Origin: Actinostola sp. cb2023
Lineage: Eukaryota > Cnidaria > Anthozoa > Actiniaria > Actinostolidae
NCBI GenBank assembly: GCA_033675265.1
Contig: JAUJYZ010001569.1
Coordinates: 124,001-188,000, forward strand
Direction: 5' to 3'
Length of the DNA stretch: 64,000 bases
A program made the position numbers and the translations under genes. The notes beneath the pieces are model-generated. The model was not told the DNA's origin. It did not search any database and saw only the letters and a program-made list of their open reading frames with translations. The number at the start of each line of letters is the position of its first letter. The first letter of the stretch is position 1. Below are positions 33,401 to 61,479 of the stretch, piece after piece.

Positions 33401-36400
33401 ACCAATCGGTAACTCGCTACGGCCTTAGTCTCCTTTCCAGCCGTCAGGGATTTCGTCACGTAATGCTACTCTTCTGGGGGAGAGTACTGTTGCATGATGA
33501 AATCCCTGACGGCTGCAAAGACTACAGGTTACTATGATTATAGACTGATCATTGGTTGTTGGGTGAAGATGATGATGATCACATGGCTTGAGAAGTTGTC
33601 AACAAGATAGAAGACCTAAGGCTCAGTGTTCAGGAAGTTACGTTTTGTCCAGAGAAATAGACTTCTTTAGCTTGCCTAATATATTCCCATTTCAGATCTC
33701 TTTAGAGAGAGGACTTGAGTAAATGATGTCATTTACTCAATCCATCCTTAAATCGTAAGAAAAACAGTACTTCTCGTTGGAATATGAAAGCAACATTTTA
33801 ACTTAATGGCAAACTGAGTTATTAATATGTCGTTCTAAATTACTTCAGCAAACTATATTGTTACTGTGCAGCAAGGCTTGCAGATATGAGTATTTATTCT
33901 ATATTGACTTGCTTTTATAGCCAGACAGTTGCTCAATAGGTGCAAAGACCTAGCCAATGCTCTGGGGGCTGTACTAAAGTAAATGACCTAGACGGCACGT
34001 GCGCTATCAAAGAGACAGGTGAATGCTTTATAGTTTATAAACGCAAATCACTGACCAATGCAAGGCAGTGATAGAAGTTGGGAAAAGACCGAAAGCCAGA
34101 CAAGAAATAGTGGTAGAATGAAATTAAAGTGACATTTTGATCGGCCTTGAACGTGTGCGCTTAGCCTGAAACCTGATAGACGTAACCCGTGACCTGCTGG
34201 CTCGGGTACCATTAACTATATTTTACTATGCCCATGGAGGAGAGTAAAATAGACACTCATTTTAAATTTTTACTGATTTTCATCCAAGTAGCACTTTAAG
34301 CTCTCTAAAGAGTTCTATTGAATCAGCTATACGAGCAAAAATGATTATTTTATTTATTTACTTTTATTTATTTAATTTATTTTATTTTTACAAAACTTTA
34401 AACAAAATTTTAAACTTCAATGGCTAACTTTGACAACAAGCTAAAACTTACTTTTTGTTCTTTTCTATAAATTCTATTATACTGTCCTCTGTAATGGCCT
34501 GAAATACAGAAGAAAAGAAAATGCCTTGTCAGGGACCGTTTATAATATTTTACTTTATAGTGTGTTTCAAGCAAAGAAAAAGGCACAATAGAGGACAGGA
34601 GAGGTTAAATTAATCATTGCTACCGGTACTATAGACTGCTAGCAGTCCCGCATTTCCTTCCAGTATCAGTTGAACAAGAGTATAATATTGCTGGACGTGC
34701 ATTCAGGATTATTTTACTCACATTCTAATAATAATAACTTTTATTTATACATGATAAATAATTGTTAAAGCTACAGCTTGTGGGGTCATGTAAAACGTTA
34801 ACGTAAAATAAAACTAAATACCACTACTGAGAATATATACTCTACTCTGAGTTCTGCTGAGTTTGGAGGGACAAGAGGGTCTACTGTACTAGCAATAATG
34901 ACATCAGAATATACCTTATCAGATGGAAAGGCAACAGCTTTTTCAAATGGTTTGTGAAGATGAATTCCATTGATCTTCTTGAGTCTGAATTGTTTTGCTT
35001 GCTATGGAAGACAACAGTGAAAGCCATGAATAGCCATCAATAATTTATAATATAATACTAGCGAGCTGTACTTTTCTCACTCTATAGATAGAGTCGTTTT
35101 CGTATGAGTGGGAAGTAGTCACAGTACAGTTCATGTCGTGCAGTGACCATGCTGTGTCCAAGCATTCTGATTGGTTGAACAATGATTTTGTGCGTTGTGA
35201 TTGGTTGAATCGATCCCATACCGTGATCATAACTCTATGCTGTAGGTTTCCCACTCATACGAAAATGGCTCTAATTGATATAATTGTAACTGGATTAACT
35301 ACTGCTATAACTGATAACACATGATAGTATCTATAGGGTGCACAATAGAAGTTAAGTGTGGTGGCTACATGGGCGCATGCAATGCAGGTTTGGTGCACTG
35401 CAATTACATGGTCACAATAATTATCTTGGTGTCTACAAAGGGTCAGCAGTATACCGAATATGGACAATGCGTATGAGTGTAGAGAGGGAGATCCGCCATG
35501 TTGTTGAAAGCCGATTACAAATAAACGTGTCAAATAACTTTTACCGTGATTTTCTGAGTTCACAATATGTATGTAATAATGACAATATACTGGTACCTTC
35601 TTATCTGTTACAACAAAGAATGGTATTAATGGCTGATAGTTCTTTGCTGCTTCTTCAAATGCATTAAATTCTGAAAAGGCAGATAAACCCATTTTTCAAG
35701 GAACACATGACAAGAAAATAAGTTTTTCAGCTAAAAAACACAGGAAGCCCAAAGAGTACTTACGTGGCGTGCCTTTACCAAAATATCCCACCATTTTCCT
35801 GGTGTCTATGTCTTCAAACATTTTTCTCTGCTTTTTTGTTTCAACGATAGTAAGTGGTGGCTCGAACATCTACAACATTATTGTAATGATAGAAACAATA
35901 AAACAACAGTCTGTTACTGATCTTTGAGGGCCTGCATGCAACTGTACATGTCCCTACCCTGGTCCTCCCCTCCCTTCCCTTGAAGAAAAATCTCCAAGGG
36001 AGGGGAGGGGTACTGTAGGATGGCTTCATGCAGAGTGAAGAATGTATTGTGAGGATATTTTTCTCGCAGCTTGCAAATCATTTCATCTTTGAAAGAACTT
36101 GGTATGTTACAATTGCATGGCATTGCAAGTTAAAAACGATTGCCTTCATTGTGTACATTGTAACATGTGGGTGTGTCTGTGTGGGGGGGGGGGGGGGGGG
36201 GGGGAGAGTCGTAACATACAACCTTACCTTATGGAGAAAACTAATAAAAACATCAGCAGACCTAAAACAGAAGTTGCCAACTGGTTATCAAGAGAAAGTC
36301 TAAGAGGTTTGCAATATTGCAAATGGATCGATCATTGGCAACTGGTCTAAGAGAAAACCCCAGGGGGAGGGGGTATGGGCTATCGGTATATACTATCCTA

Positions 36401-38232
36401 GCCCAGGAGTCCATGATGTTCTCTCCTAGCAAAGTACAAGACCTGAGGATGAGGAACAGTCTGTAATCTTACATGACATGATAGAGAGAAAGCCTGAGAC
36501 TATATAGGCTGTGATGGTACATGTACCAAAGTACACCAAGTCAAAGTATATACAGTCGGCTATTTCAAAAAAACGTTGTCCTGTGCTTCGTGTGCATTTG
36601 CACATTGAGTTTTGCATGTGATTATACTGAGAATCATTTTTCTATTCACTGAGCTCAACATGTCGACAAACCAAATAACTTTCCATCGAAGCCAATCACT
36701 ATACACCTATTTCAATAAATGTTGATCATGGATGATCTGAAATGGATGATCTGAGACCGAGAGGAATTGTGGGTGGTTTATAGTAATTCGTATCCAATTG
36801 CCCAGTGTCAACATTTCTTATGAGATCTATGATGTAAATTTAAAAACTACAGCTCGTACCCACAATTCCTCTTGGTCTCAGATCATCCATTTCAGATCGT
36901 CCATGATCAACGTTTATTGAAATAGGTGTATATGGTGGTGTATAACTGTTTTACACACCTAAGACGCATTTCAATCATCGAATACACAATGCAATGCAAT
37001 GTGCAATACGCACGAATCACTAGACAACCTTTATTGAAATAGCTGTATATATAATTACCTATGACCCAAGTAATCCACTTTTTTGCCTTGATGAAATATC
37101 ACTATTGATCCAGCAAACTTAATTCCTACAAAAGAACAATAATTTGATAATATATGAATAGAAATACATGTATACTCATAAAGTTCTTCTGAGCATTAAT
37201 TAGCCCTAGAGAGAAAGGAGAAAGAGAAAACATCTCGGACCCCGATGGGATTCAGGGTCTTAGAAACTTAGAAACTATGATTTCATAATTAATACCTAGA
37301 TTTAACACTGTAACGTATGGTAAACATAGTCTAAGGTATTTTGGACCTGTTCTATGGTCAAAACTAAGTGATACCATAAGAAAGTCTAGTACTATTAATA
37401 TTTTCAAAACACATATATATATATAAGGAAATTAGACCTTAAGGATTTAATACAAGAAACATGTCACGCTTGTTTTTTATGTAACAAGACGCTCAATGAG
37501 CGTTCACTCGGGCATTGTGAAAAGGAAAATGTCAGTTGTTCGAGGAAGTACTTGAAAATGAATGCCAGTTGGTTGAAGAACAAGGACAATGTCAGCTGCG
37601 CGAGGAGAGACCTGACAATGACTGACAGTTGCGTGACGAGGGAGACTATGTATATACATGTATGTGTCGAGTTCATTTGATTTGCCTTTGAGTTCATTTG
37701 ATTACCTTTTGACTTTGAGTTCAATTGATTTGATTTTGATGAGTTTGTGTAAAGGCCCCCTCTCTAGCTTCAGATCCCGAAACGTCGAGTTTGGAATCGA
37801 GTTCGGGTTCGAGTTACGGTTCGAACGTCGAATAAAACAAGGACATCTTCTTCAATACAATATAATTTCTCTGACGTCATGACAATCAGTGACAGTTGAG
37901 TGACGAGGGAGACTATTAGTCCGGTGAGTACGAACATGATACGTCTTGAGGTTGCATAGGTCAGATGGTTCCGATAACGGCCTCGCGTTTGTTTTTTAAA
38001 AAAAAATATTTTAAGCGAGCTTCTAGTCCTTTTACCACTTCTAGTCATTGAACGATGAACTAGAATCCTGACCTTTTAAATAGCTTGAAGATCTACAGCT
38101 GCTTTCAAAACTAAGATTCATAATCTACTTGAGTCCTGTGTCTCCTTTATCTTTTCAAATCTGCGGAGTAATCTTGAAACTCCGGATACGTTTAAAATAC
38201 GTCGCATACTCGTCATTTTGAAGCCGAACAAA

Positions 38233-38270
<38 letters not shown>

Positions 38271-40786
38271 CGAAATCCGCATTTTCTAACTCGGGCGGCC
38301 TGCGGCCTGGGCCCGAGTAATAATTAGTTAATTAATGTATTTTATATATAATTTTTTTAGTAATATATATATACTTTATAATTATTTTAATACTAATTTT
38401 AGATCTTAGATTTGATATTATTAGTATTGGCATCATGCAATTATATATATTAGGTGATATATTTTCAATTCTTTTCTTTTCTTTCAATTTCTCTAGATAG
38501 GTGTCCCCAATTAGCATATTGTTAATGTAAGCTAACTAATTAAGACACATTAATAAAGTTTATTATTATTATTATTATTATTATTCGAACTCGCATCCAT
38601 CAGAACTGATCACTGATGCTCTACCAGCTGAGCTTAAAGGCCATGCTGGGAGCAGGCCATGGGGAATATTACCAGTAATATGTCAAGGTGATGATATATT
38701 AATGGTCTTACAATAACAATGGGTCTCTCAAAATTTTAGTCTTGAAATTTCACGGGTCCCACAGTCTCATTATTTGATCGATTCTGTGTGTCTCTCAGTC
38801 TTGTGTTCTTGCAATAATATTTATTTTTTAAATGTCAAAACGTTGCTGGCTGACAGAGAAAATTGCTCACTCAAATTTACCATTCCCCACCCCTAAATGA
38901 AGATATTTCAAAATATTATTTACTATGTCATATTAAAAGTAAAGTAGGCTTACCAACACTCTGAGCAAGATCATAGTCCTGCTCTATATTGACTTTACCA
39001 ACGGTCACACCCAGTGGCTGAAGAACACGACCAACAACCTGATAACAAATAGATGAATTATTAAATACACATGGACAATAATAATAATAATGCCGTTGAT
39101 GATATATACCATAGAAGACAATAATAATTATTGTTGAAAACTATTCTTCTGTGAGCAGCAGTTTGCTATTATTGTCAGGCGAGTGCTAATTTTATTTTTG
39201 AACAAACAAACATAACAGAGAGACACTTTTCATTAAAACATATTATAATCAGTTTTATCAGCATTTTAATGATACAAGCCCGTATGAAAATGTATTTTTA
39301 AAATACTTTTGAAGTTCATTTTGTAATCTTCCCCCATCTTCTTACATGTATGTAATGTTAGAATGATTTCTGGGAATTTTCTGAAATTTTGTGACATTTT
39401 GGCTTAATTATAGACAGGTGTTATATTGTCTCATTGACATTCAGAAGAAAGTGTGATTATGTTGTTATACACTTGTTAATTACTCCATGTCCTACCTGAC
39501 AAGAATCATTTTGCCAAATAGTCAGAACAGTTGGATATTTTTCTAATAACAGATCGATATAGGTCTATACCACTTTCATCCACTCAAGATTTCTTATTTG
39601 TTCATGCAGAGTAAAAATCTTAACTAATATATTAACCAGAAAGCATTATTTTGTATGATTATTTTTGGCTCTTCAAAGACCTGTGATTTTGATATTTGCA
39701 GCCAGACCAAACACAACTACCCATTGGTCAAAAGAAAATGAAAACAAATGAATTTTTAACTATGCAGGACAAAAATGCCCAGTTCATATGGAATATAAAT
39801 TAAGATTTGCTGTATAACATCAAAATGATTAAGAACTTCTTGCCAAGAACCAGCAGGAAGGATTATTATCTGATTTGGCATCAATACTGGGGAAATGTTT
39901 GACAACAAACGTTGGATTAAAATAATAACGGGAATTTCAGTTTTTGAAATCAAAACTTGAGGAATATAGTTTTCGCACAGAATTAATAAATGCCTAGCAA
40001 ATTTGATTACCACGTATCTAATAAGATAGCTCAGCTTAAGTCTTATATTTTAATATTTTCCAATTTATTTTATATTTCCAATTCATCTTCATATGCCAGC
40101 AAAACTGATCGAAATCTAAACAGAAGTTTCTTAACAACGGGAGGTAATCAAAATGTTAAAAATCAACCAGAATGCCATATAATACAAAAGAAAAATAACT
40201 TTAAAATGGAAGATTATTGTCTGTTGTGTTGAAGTGTTCAGCAAAAAGAGACATTTTATAGTAACTTTATAGTAGGCTTTCATCACAACAACTAAACAAT
40301 TGCAGCTCAAAACCGGTTAGTTTTAATAGTATAATCCTTGAGGCCAGTTTTAGGTTATGCAAGTTAGTTTTGCTTTGCAATTTTCTGATTTGTTGGCTTC
40401 GTCAAGAAAGCAAGTTCTGCATGAAGCGAGTCTAACTTTTGTTCCTGTTATTTGCAAACTTCTAGGTGTGAAACCTTGGAAATATAAGCATGATCTTCAC
40501 ACTTTCTCACCTCAAGCATCTGTTCATCAGATTTCCAGGCTTTCTCTGATTCAGGATGTTCTCTGGATGATAGATAAAATAAAACCACAGCCAGTTTAGT
40601 ATGCTTGAGTGTCTTATCAAAGCTTGCTTTCGTTAGAGCAGCGACGCGTTTGACACCGTCATCTCGAAGGTAGCGCGGCAAACGGCTTTCTTGTGAATCG
40701 ATGTCGTCCAATTCTTGACTGTGGAGGCATTGAAATATAAAGCTACCAAGTAATGGTACAATTAAAACACTTTTCACAGACTTCAT
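30464..40786 (-). CDS. Calsequestrin-like ER-lumen protein with C-terminal KQEL, 13 exons, 405 aa
   Basis: Calsequestrins are ER/SR calcium-storage proteins built from three thioredoxin-like folds. Exons: 40511-40786, 38954-39038, 37059-37125, 36228-36261, 35764-35869, 35597-35670, 34915-35001, 34452-34498, 33078-33123, 32845-32899, 32665-32765, 30708-30782, 30464-30628; all are GT-AG, the phases close and the total is 1218 nt. The start at 40786 gives a clear signal peptide (MKSVKSVLIVPLLGSFIF); an in-frame ATG at 40870 would bury it. Matches to calsequestrin run the whole length: DDGVKRV, FNAFEEAAKNYQPLIPFF, EGAKFFSLVKNLA, VWVDPEPFPM, EYWQKSYKIDVSKPSLGVV. CASQ1 and CASQ2 are about 396-399 aa. 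It lacks the vertebrate Asp/Glu-rich tail and ends in a Gln/Asn-rich stretch plus KQEL, which fits the KDEL-receptor pattern. It may act as an ER chaperone or Ca buffer. Confidence 0.92.
31018..32590 (+). repeat. 40-bp tandem array, about 39 copies, in calsequestrin intron 11
   Basis: Each unit reads AATAATTGCTCAACCAATCA followed by GAATGCTTGAATGTGYRCAA. Units are nearly identical; most variation is in two positions of the last few bases. Every unit holds AACCAATCAG, a perfect NF-Y (CCAAT) consensus. Sequence at the left edge (GGTATGGAATCGAAGACATT, then CCAATCACAGTGCG) matches the interior of family A MITEs, so the array grew from such an element. A two-unit fragment lies apart at 33234-33310. 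Confidence 0.96.
32947..33056. mobile_element. Short foldback, TTCGAAAGGCGAATAGC type
   Basis: GTTCGAAAGGCGAATAGC at the left pairs with the right GCCTTTCGAACAACCGGGCC. It is related in layout to the GGTTGCACGAAAGG family at 46235. It lies between calsequestrin exons 9 and 10. Confidence 0.6.
33234..33310 (+). repeat. Two detached copies of the 40-bp unit
   Basis: Two units (CAGCCAATCAGAATGCTTGA and CAACCAATCAGAATGCTTGA) lie about 640 bp from the main array, in the neighbouring intron. The array and this fragment flank calsequestrin exons 9-11. Confidence 0.85.
35088..35274. mobile_element. Family A MITE, best preserved copy
   Basis: The left ATAGAGTCGTTTTCGTATGA pairs with the right TCATACGAAAATGGCTCTAA. 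The interior has AGCATTCTGATTGGTTGAAC, the complement of the CCAAT segment of the 40-bp array. It lies in calsequestrin intron 6. Confidence 0.85.
36700..36932. mobile_element. Foldback element, 233 bp
   Basis: ATACACCTATTTCAATAAAT pairs with the right end TTTATTGAAATAGGTGTAT. The arms include GATCATGGATGATCTGAAAT. It lies in calsequestrin intron 3. A partial third end (ACCTTTATTGAAATAGCTGT) is at 37028-37047. Confidence 0.8.
38226..38271 (+). repeat. (ACT)n microsatellite
   Basis: About 14 uninterrupted ACT repeats lie in calsequestrin intron 2. Confidence 0.95.
38565..38650 (-). mobile_element. tRNA-derived SINE-like fragment
   Basis: On the minus strand, AAGCTCAGCTGGTAGAGCAT is a good pol III A box with a tRNA D-arm, and GCGAGTTCGAAT resembles a B box. 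An anticodon-like stem (CATCAG with CTGATG) lies between. The 3' acceptor arm is missing and the sequence runs into (AAT)n. It is not a functional tRNA; it looks like a SINE head or a tRNA pseudogene. It lies in calsequestrin intron 2. Confidence 0.6.
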
Positions 40787-41635
40787 TGGTGCAAATAAGA
40801 GCGAAGATTTCAGATCTTCACCAGAGCAAGGAAGCTCCGTTACTATCACCGCGGTGCCTGAGGTATGCATGTGAGACCGGAAATTACGTATGTTGGATAT
40901 TGTTGAATCCGCACAATTTTGTTACTCGTTGATTGTCAAATTGAATCTTGAATGACAACAAATGTGACAAACAATTAATAATTCAGGAATATTAAAAAAA
41001 CTATTGTACATATACTATTATTCGGGTCAACTGGTACTAGTTGTGAACTAGCTGTTTGCATCGTTTGCACAGTAACTTCTTCACACTTTTTCCATTTTTC
41101 CAGTTCACGAGGTTTCCCATAGCATCGTTATACTGAATGCTCTGAACTGATCTTTACATGTAAGTCATCGACCAAGAATACAGAAAAAGATATTTCATTA
41201 TTCGGTTTTTTGGTTTGTTTGTTTTTTAGATTTCTCACACTGATCGTTGTCACGCTTGAGTCACACAAGGGTTCATTGTTCATCAAAATATAATATACAT
41301 GTAGCTATACATCGATAGTACTGAATACATAGAACATACTGTAATCATACTAGCTACAATGCATTCTAGTTTGCTTGCTTTTCAGTTAGGGATAGGGATA
41401 GTATAAGTAATAAAACGTCTATCGGAACATTTGATAAGGAATCTAGCATTTAGACTACTTCCGGTGGTACCCACGCTACCACGGTTGCAACATCAACAAA
41501 AAAAGCCAGTCTTTTCGGATGCAAATCATGGCTGGCCTGAACTACTAATGTGGTTCTTACAACATGCGATATTTTCTTGGTTAATAACGTTTTTATAATG
41601 ATATAAACAAGACTCTTGTCTGACTAAATAACAAT
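40787..41635. promoter_or_regulatory. Region between divergent calsequestrin and ARHGAP starts
   Basis: The two start codons are 849 bp apart and face away from each other. No MITE or array lies within. It should hold both promoters and 5' UTRs. The shared-promoter idea is inferred from geometry only. Confidence 0.45.
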
Positions 41636-57592
<15,957 letters not shown>

Positions 57593-57924
57593 TTGTGCTT
57601 CTTTGTGTTCAATGGAAAGGAAATTTGGATTTGAAGAGGAATATGATTTACTAATATCATTGCGGAAGGCACTATTTACAAGTAGCCCGAGTAATAATTG
57701 TCTTCTTAAGTTGGCCATGAAAATTAGCCCGAGTAAAAGGTAAACAATAATACAACAAACCGTGTTGTATGGTCGTTACCATGGATACTAGAACAATGAC
57801 CGCAAGGGTTTATGGGAAATCTGTTCTAAGATGATATGTACATGAACGTATGTTCTCGATTTAATGCCTTTCAATCTCACAAAGACTATGCAGTTAGTAC
57901 TATTCTCAGGTAATAATACTTATA

Positions 57925-58125
57925 CACTCAACTCTAGCTAGCTGTGGCGGCACCGTATTTGCAAAGTCCGTAATAGCAAGGTGCCCGCAATAGCGAGGTG
58001 TCCGCAATAGCGAGGTGTCCGCAATAGCGAGGTGTCCGCAATAGCGAGGTGTCCGCAATAGCGAGGTGTCCGCAATAGAGAGGTGTCCGCAATAGAGAGG
58101 TGCCCGCAAGGCGAGAGTTGACTGT
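57925..58125 (+). repeat. 17-bp tandem array inside a MITE-like element
   Basis: Outer ends ACTCAACTCTAGC and GCGAGAGTTGACTGTA are imperfectly inverted. Between them GTGTCCGCAATAGCGAG repeats about eight times (57966-58112). Minus-strand frames of 72 and 87 codons over it are artefacts. Confidence 0.8.
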
Positions 58126-59366
58126 ATATTACTATTACGTTTTCTATCTGACTCATTTTGCTCCGTCAAAGAATTATCTTTTCAGTTGAGAAATATATTT
58201 GGTACTGCCATTGAATTACGATAATTTATTTAGTATTTGTAGGTAAATAATCAATCGATCTTCGCTCACTAAATGAACTATTGTGCAGAGTACTGGTACT
58301 CTATGCAGAGTACTGGTACTCTACTATTTTTTGTGTGATTTTTTTTTTGAAAGGTTTGGATTTGTCAGTCTCGTTATAGAGACGCGTTTTTGTAGAGTTA
58401 TTTTTGTATTTCATTCGAATTTAGACCATGAATAATCACAAGTATTTTGCTAGCGTACAAAGTACGAATAATAAGAAGTAAGAGATGAAGTTTGGTCGCT
58501 TATTGCATAACAAGATGCAATGACCGTTCTACTCCTTAGTCCGATCCCATGATGCTTTGCGGGAAAATTTTTGCATGTACGAAATTTGAAAGAGATTTGA
58601 GATCAGAAGAAAATGTGACCTACGTTTTGGCGTCGGCTATGTGATAGTTCTTGGCAGGTACATGTAATCACAAAATCAAACATTGATGCAAGGCATTATG
58701 GGTTCGAACAGTGTCTTAAGTCGTCTTCGTTAGGGTGGGATACCTTTGGTATGTCTTATCACTTCTCACCCATCCAAAACGACTCTAACATTTCCCAATG
58801 AATTTTGTTCAAAGTGACGTTCCTTGTTAGCTTTACCAAAAGATACTAGTTGCAAGATAAATTGTGCAGTATTTAAAACCCTGAATTGAAATTGAGTTGT
58901 ACCAATAAAATCTTTTGTATATATATTATTGATAGTCATTGTTCTCCGGGGTTATGCGTAACCAAAAGTCGGGAGAGGGGAGGGTGGGGAGCGATCGACT
59001 TTCGCATATTACTTTTGGTTGGAACTGGAGTGCCAAAAGCGAGAGACGACTAGAGTACGTTTCTTCATTTTAGCAGTGTTCTGAGCAATTACATGTGCGT
59101 CGAAGGCGCAAACGGCTACTGGACTTACATTTCTTTGGACTCTGTCTTAATTTGAAACGCTTAGTATCAGCTGTTCACCGCGGTAGTTTTACCTGGAACT
59201 GCTTCTTTTGCAGTATTGTATGCGTGCAATGTCTAGACGCCGTCCATCGCTTTTCCATAGTATAGAATGAGTGATCATTACGCATCTTTGATTCGTACTA
59301 ACAACGCGAAGAGAATAGGGAGGTCTTCAATTTTTGTGGCTTCCATCACTGGATTATATAACACTG

Positions 59367-59792
59367 GAGTAAAGCGCTCCTATCCCCCATGACAATTGTA
59401 TTAACAATTGAATGTACATGAACTGATCAGCTTTTGAGCTTCGCATTTAGGAGTTATAGTCGGTTTGAAATTACTCGCGATATTTTAATCCGATGACGTC
59501 ATCCCAGGCTTTTTACCTAACTTATTTCATTGTTTTCAGTAGATCCCTTCCCCGATATGGGGGGAAATTTTATATGAAATCATTTATATAGTCTGTAAAA
59601 ATAGTAATAATTTGTACAAGGGCGTTTTTGTATAATAAATGAAGCCCGGGATGACGTCATCTGATTTGCATATTCAGATATCCTTGCTATATGCAAGGTT
59701 CAAACAAAAAAAAAACTTAATTCTATAGCTGATCAGTTCATGTACAGTTCAATTTTTAATACAATTGTAAAGGGGGTTAGGAGCACCTTAAG
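59367..59792. mobile_element. Inverted-repeat element, about 425 bp
   Basis: The left GTACATGAACTGATCAGC pairs with the right GCTGATCAGTTCATGTAC, and the outer GCTCCTATCCCCC pairs with GGGGGTTAGGAGC. No ORF is present. Confidence 0.75.
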
Positions 59793-60090
59793 CGAATCAA
59801 AGCCGCAGTTTATTGATTTTTTTAACATTTAATTGTTACTTCCTGCTCTAGAAAGAAGTATAAACCGATTTCTTCAGAAAACATAAACTAAAACTACTCA
59901 AACTAAATGCTCTATTAGCGTGAACTCAGGCTTCTTTTACATTTTGCTTATCCCCCCTCCCTCCTTTCTTTCCCCAACCCCCTGCCCCCTCATAGCTTTC
60001 CTTCCCCAATCCCATGCCCCTTAGGGACGTTACGCAGGCGTAGTCAACACATCAAGGTTGGCTCTTCAGCAGAGTCCAAATTTTCCATGC

Positions 60091-60450
60091 ACTTTATAAT
60101 AATAAACTTTATTAGCCACCTTGATTTTTACAATCATGAAACTATAAATACATTAAGATGAAACTAGACTAATAAAAAATTAAGATATAATATACATGTG
60201 AAATCAGTTATGCGGTTCATACATAACTACGTTCAGTACTATTGATGTCACTAATATTTTATTTATAATAATAATAATAATAAACTTTATTAGCCACCTT
60301 TGGCAAAAGAATTACGGTGATTTTTACAATCATGAAACTATAAATACATTAAGATGAAACTAGACTAATATAAAATTAAGATATAATATACATGTGCAAT
60401 ATTATGCGGTTCATACATAACTACGTTCAGTACTATTGATGTCACTAAGT
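60091..60450 (+). repeat. Tandem direct duplication, about 175-bp unit
   Basis: AATAAACTTTATTAGCCACC begins both copies (about 60099 and 60280), and both run on through ATGCGGTTCATACATAACTA and CTACGTTCAGTACTATTGAT. The AATAATAATAAACTTTATT start resembles the tail of SINE or LINE copies elsewhere in the window. Confidence 0.85.
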
Positions 60451-61342
60451 TTTTATTGATAAAAGTCTGCTAGCTCTAGGGATGAAGGAGTTCTTATGTC
60501 TCTCGGTGTAGGATTTTGGGACTTTTTGGGATTAGATTTTGGGACTGGCTTTTTGGGATTAGATTGCATGAGATTGACAGTTCTACACCAACACAAGTAC
60601 TAGCAAATCTTGTAATGAAGGACACCAACAAAGCGTAATTGTTTTTTTTCTTTATCTCGAGATAAAATTCAGAGGGAGCGAGACTATAGGCAACTCTTTA
60701 TTCGGAAAAATCGGAAAAATTGGGCTTCCTGTGGCAAAAATTAGGCGGGAAAGAGACTAAGAACGATTTTTCCGATTTTTCCGAATAAAGAGCTGCCTAT
60801 TTCCCTTGGATGTGCGTGATCGAAAAAGTGTTTTCGTGAATATCAGTCGACACACTTATTCCACCTAAAAATCACTTACGTCCGTTGGAATTAAAAGCTT
60901 CACACCGAGAAAGATTATTGGAACACATAAATTGACAATCACAAGTCGTAATGATTACTGTACAATTTCGTTGTCGTGGTTTTATAGTAAATATAATATT
61001 ACATTTTATTATAAATACCGCGACGGCCATAATGGCTACCACGGATTTTCGGTAAAAAACTTCAATATCAATCTAAGTGTTTTTATAAGTTCTATATACA
61101 TACTAGTAATTTTCCCTGCTCTGGGTCATTGCAGTGTAAAAGTAATGTTTCGACTTGCATCGTAGCATGCAGTTCGAACTTTCTATCGACACACGACACT
61201 TAGATCTACTAAGGTTTCAAAGGTTTTTACCAGGTTACGACCACGCCCTCCGCTCTGCGAGGCAAGTTCTATGCAGTTCTATTCATTCCAATCTCTCATA
61301 CTAAATAATAAATGTCTTTAAATCCAAAATCCAGCATATCTA

Positions 61343-61431
61343 TAGTCTCCCTCGCAGCCGTTTTTAGTCTCGCGGGAGTGGAAGGGACCGAAGGGAGTGG
61401 AGCGAGACTAAAAACGGCTGCGAGGGAGACT
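61343..61431. mobile_element. 89-bp MITE with 10-bp target duplication
   Basis: TAGTCTCCCTCGCAGCCGTT pairs with the right AACGGCTGCGAGGGAGACTA. AGCATATCTA flanks it on both sides (61333-61342 and 61432-61441). It is 49 bp beyond the PPP1R3 stop codon and so probably within its 3' UTR. Confidence 0.85.
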
Positions 61432-61479
61432 AGCATATCTACTGCTTTGGAAGATCACTGTCTGATAAGTCCCGTCTTT

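Larger units (their letters stand above)
57593..61332. other. Intergenic between ARHGAP and PPP1R3, repeats only
   Basis: It probably starts with the ARHGAP 3' UTR. Repeats inside are listed separately. A short foldback lies at 60685-60802 (TCGGAAAAATCGGAAAAATT against ATTTTTCCGATTTTTCCGAA). I see no further gene. Confidence 0.55.

Noticed and set aside
38581..38650. Functional tRNA gene
   Set aside because: The A box and D-arm are good, but the T-arm and 3' acceptor strand are missing and run into (AAT)n.
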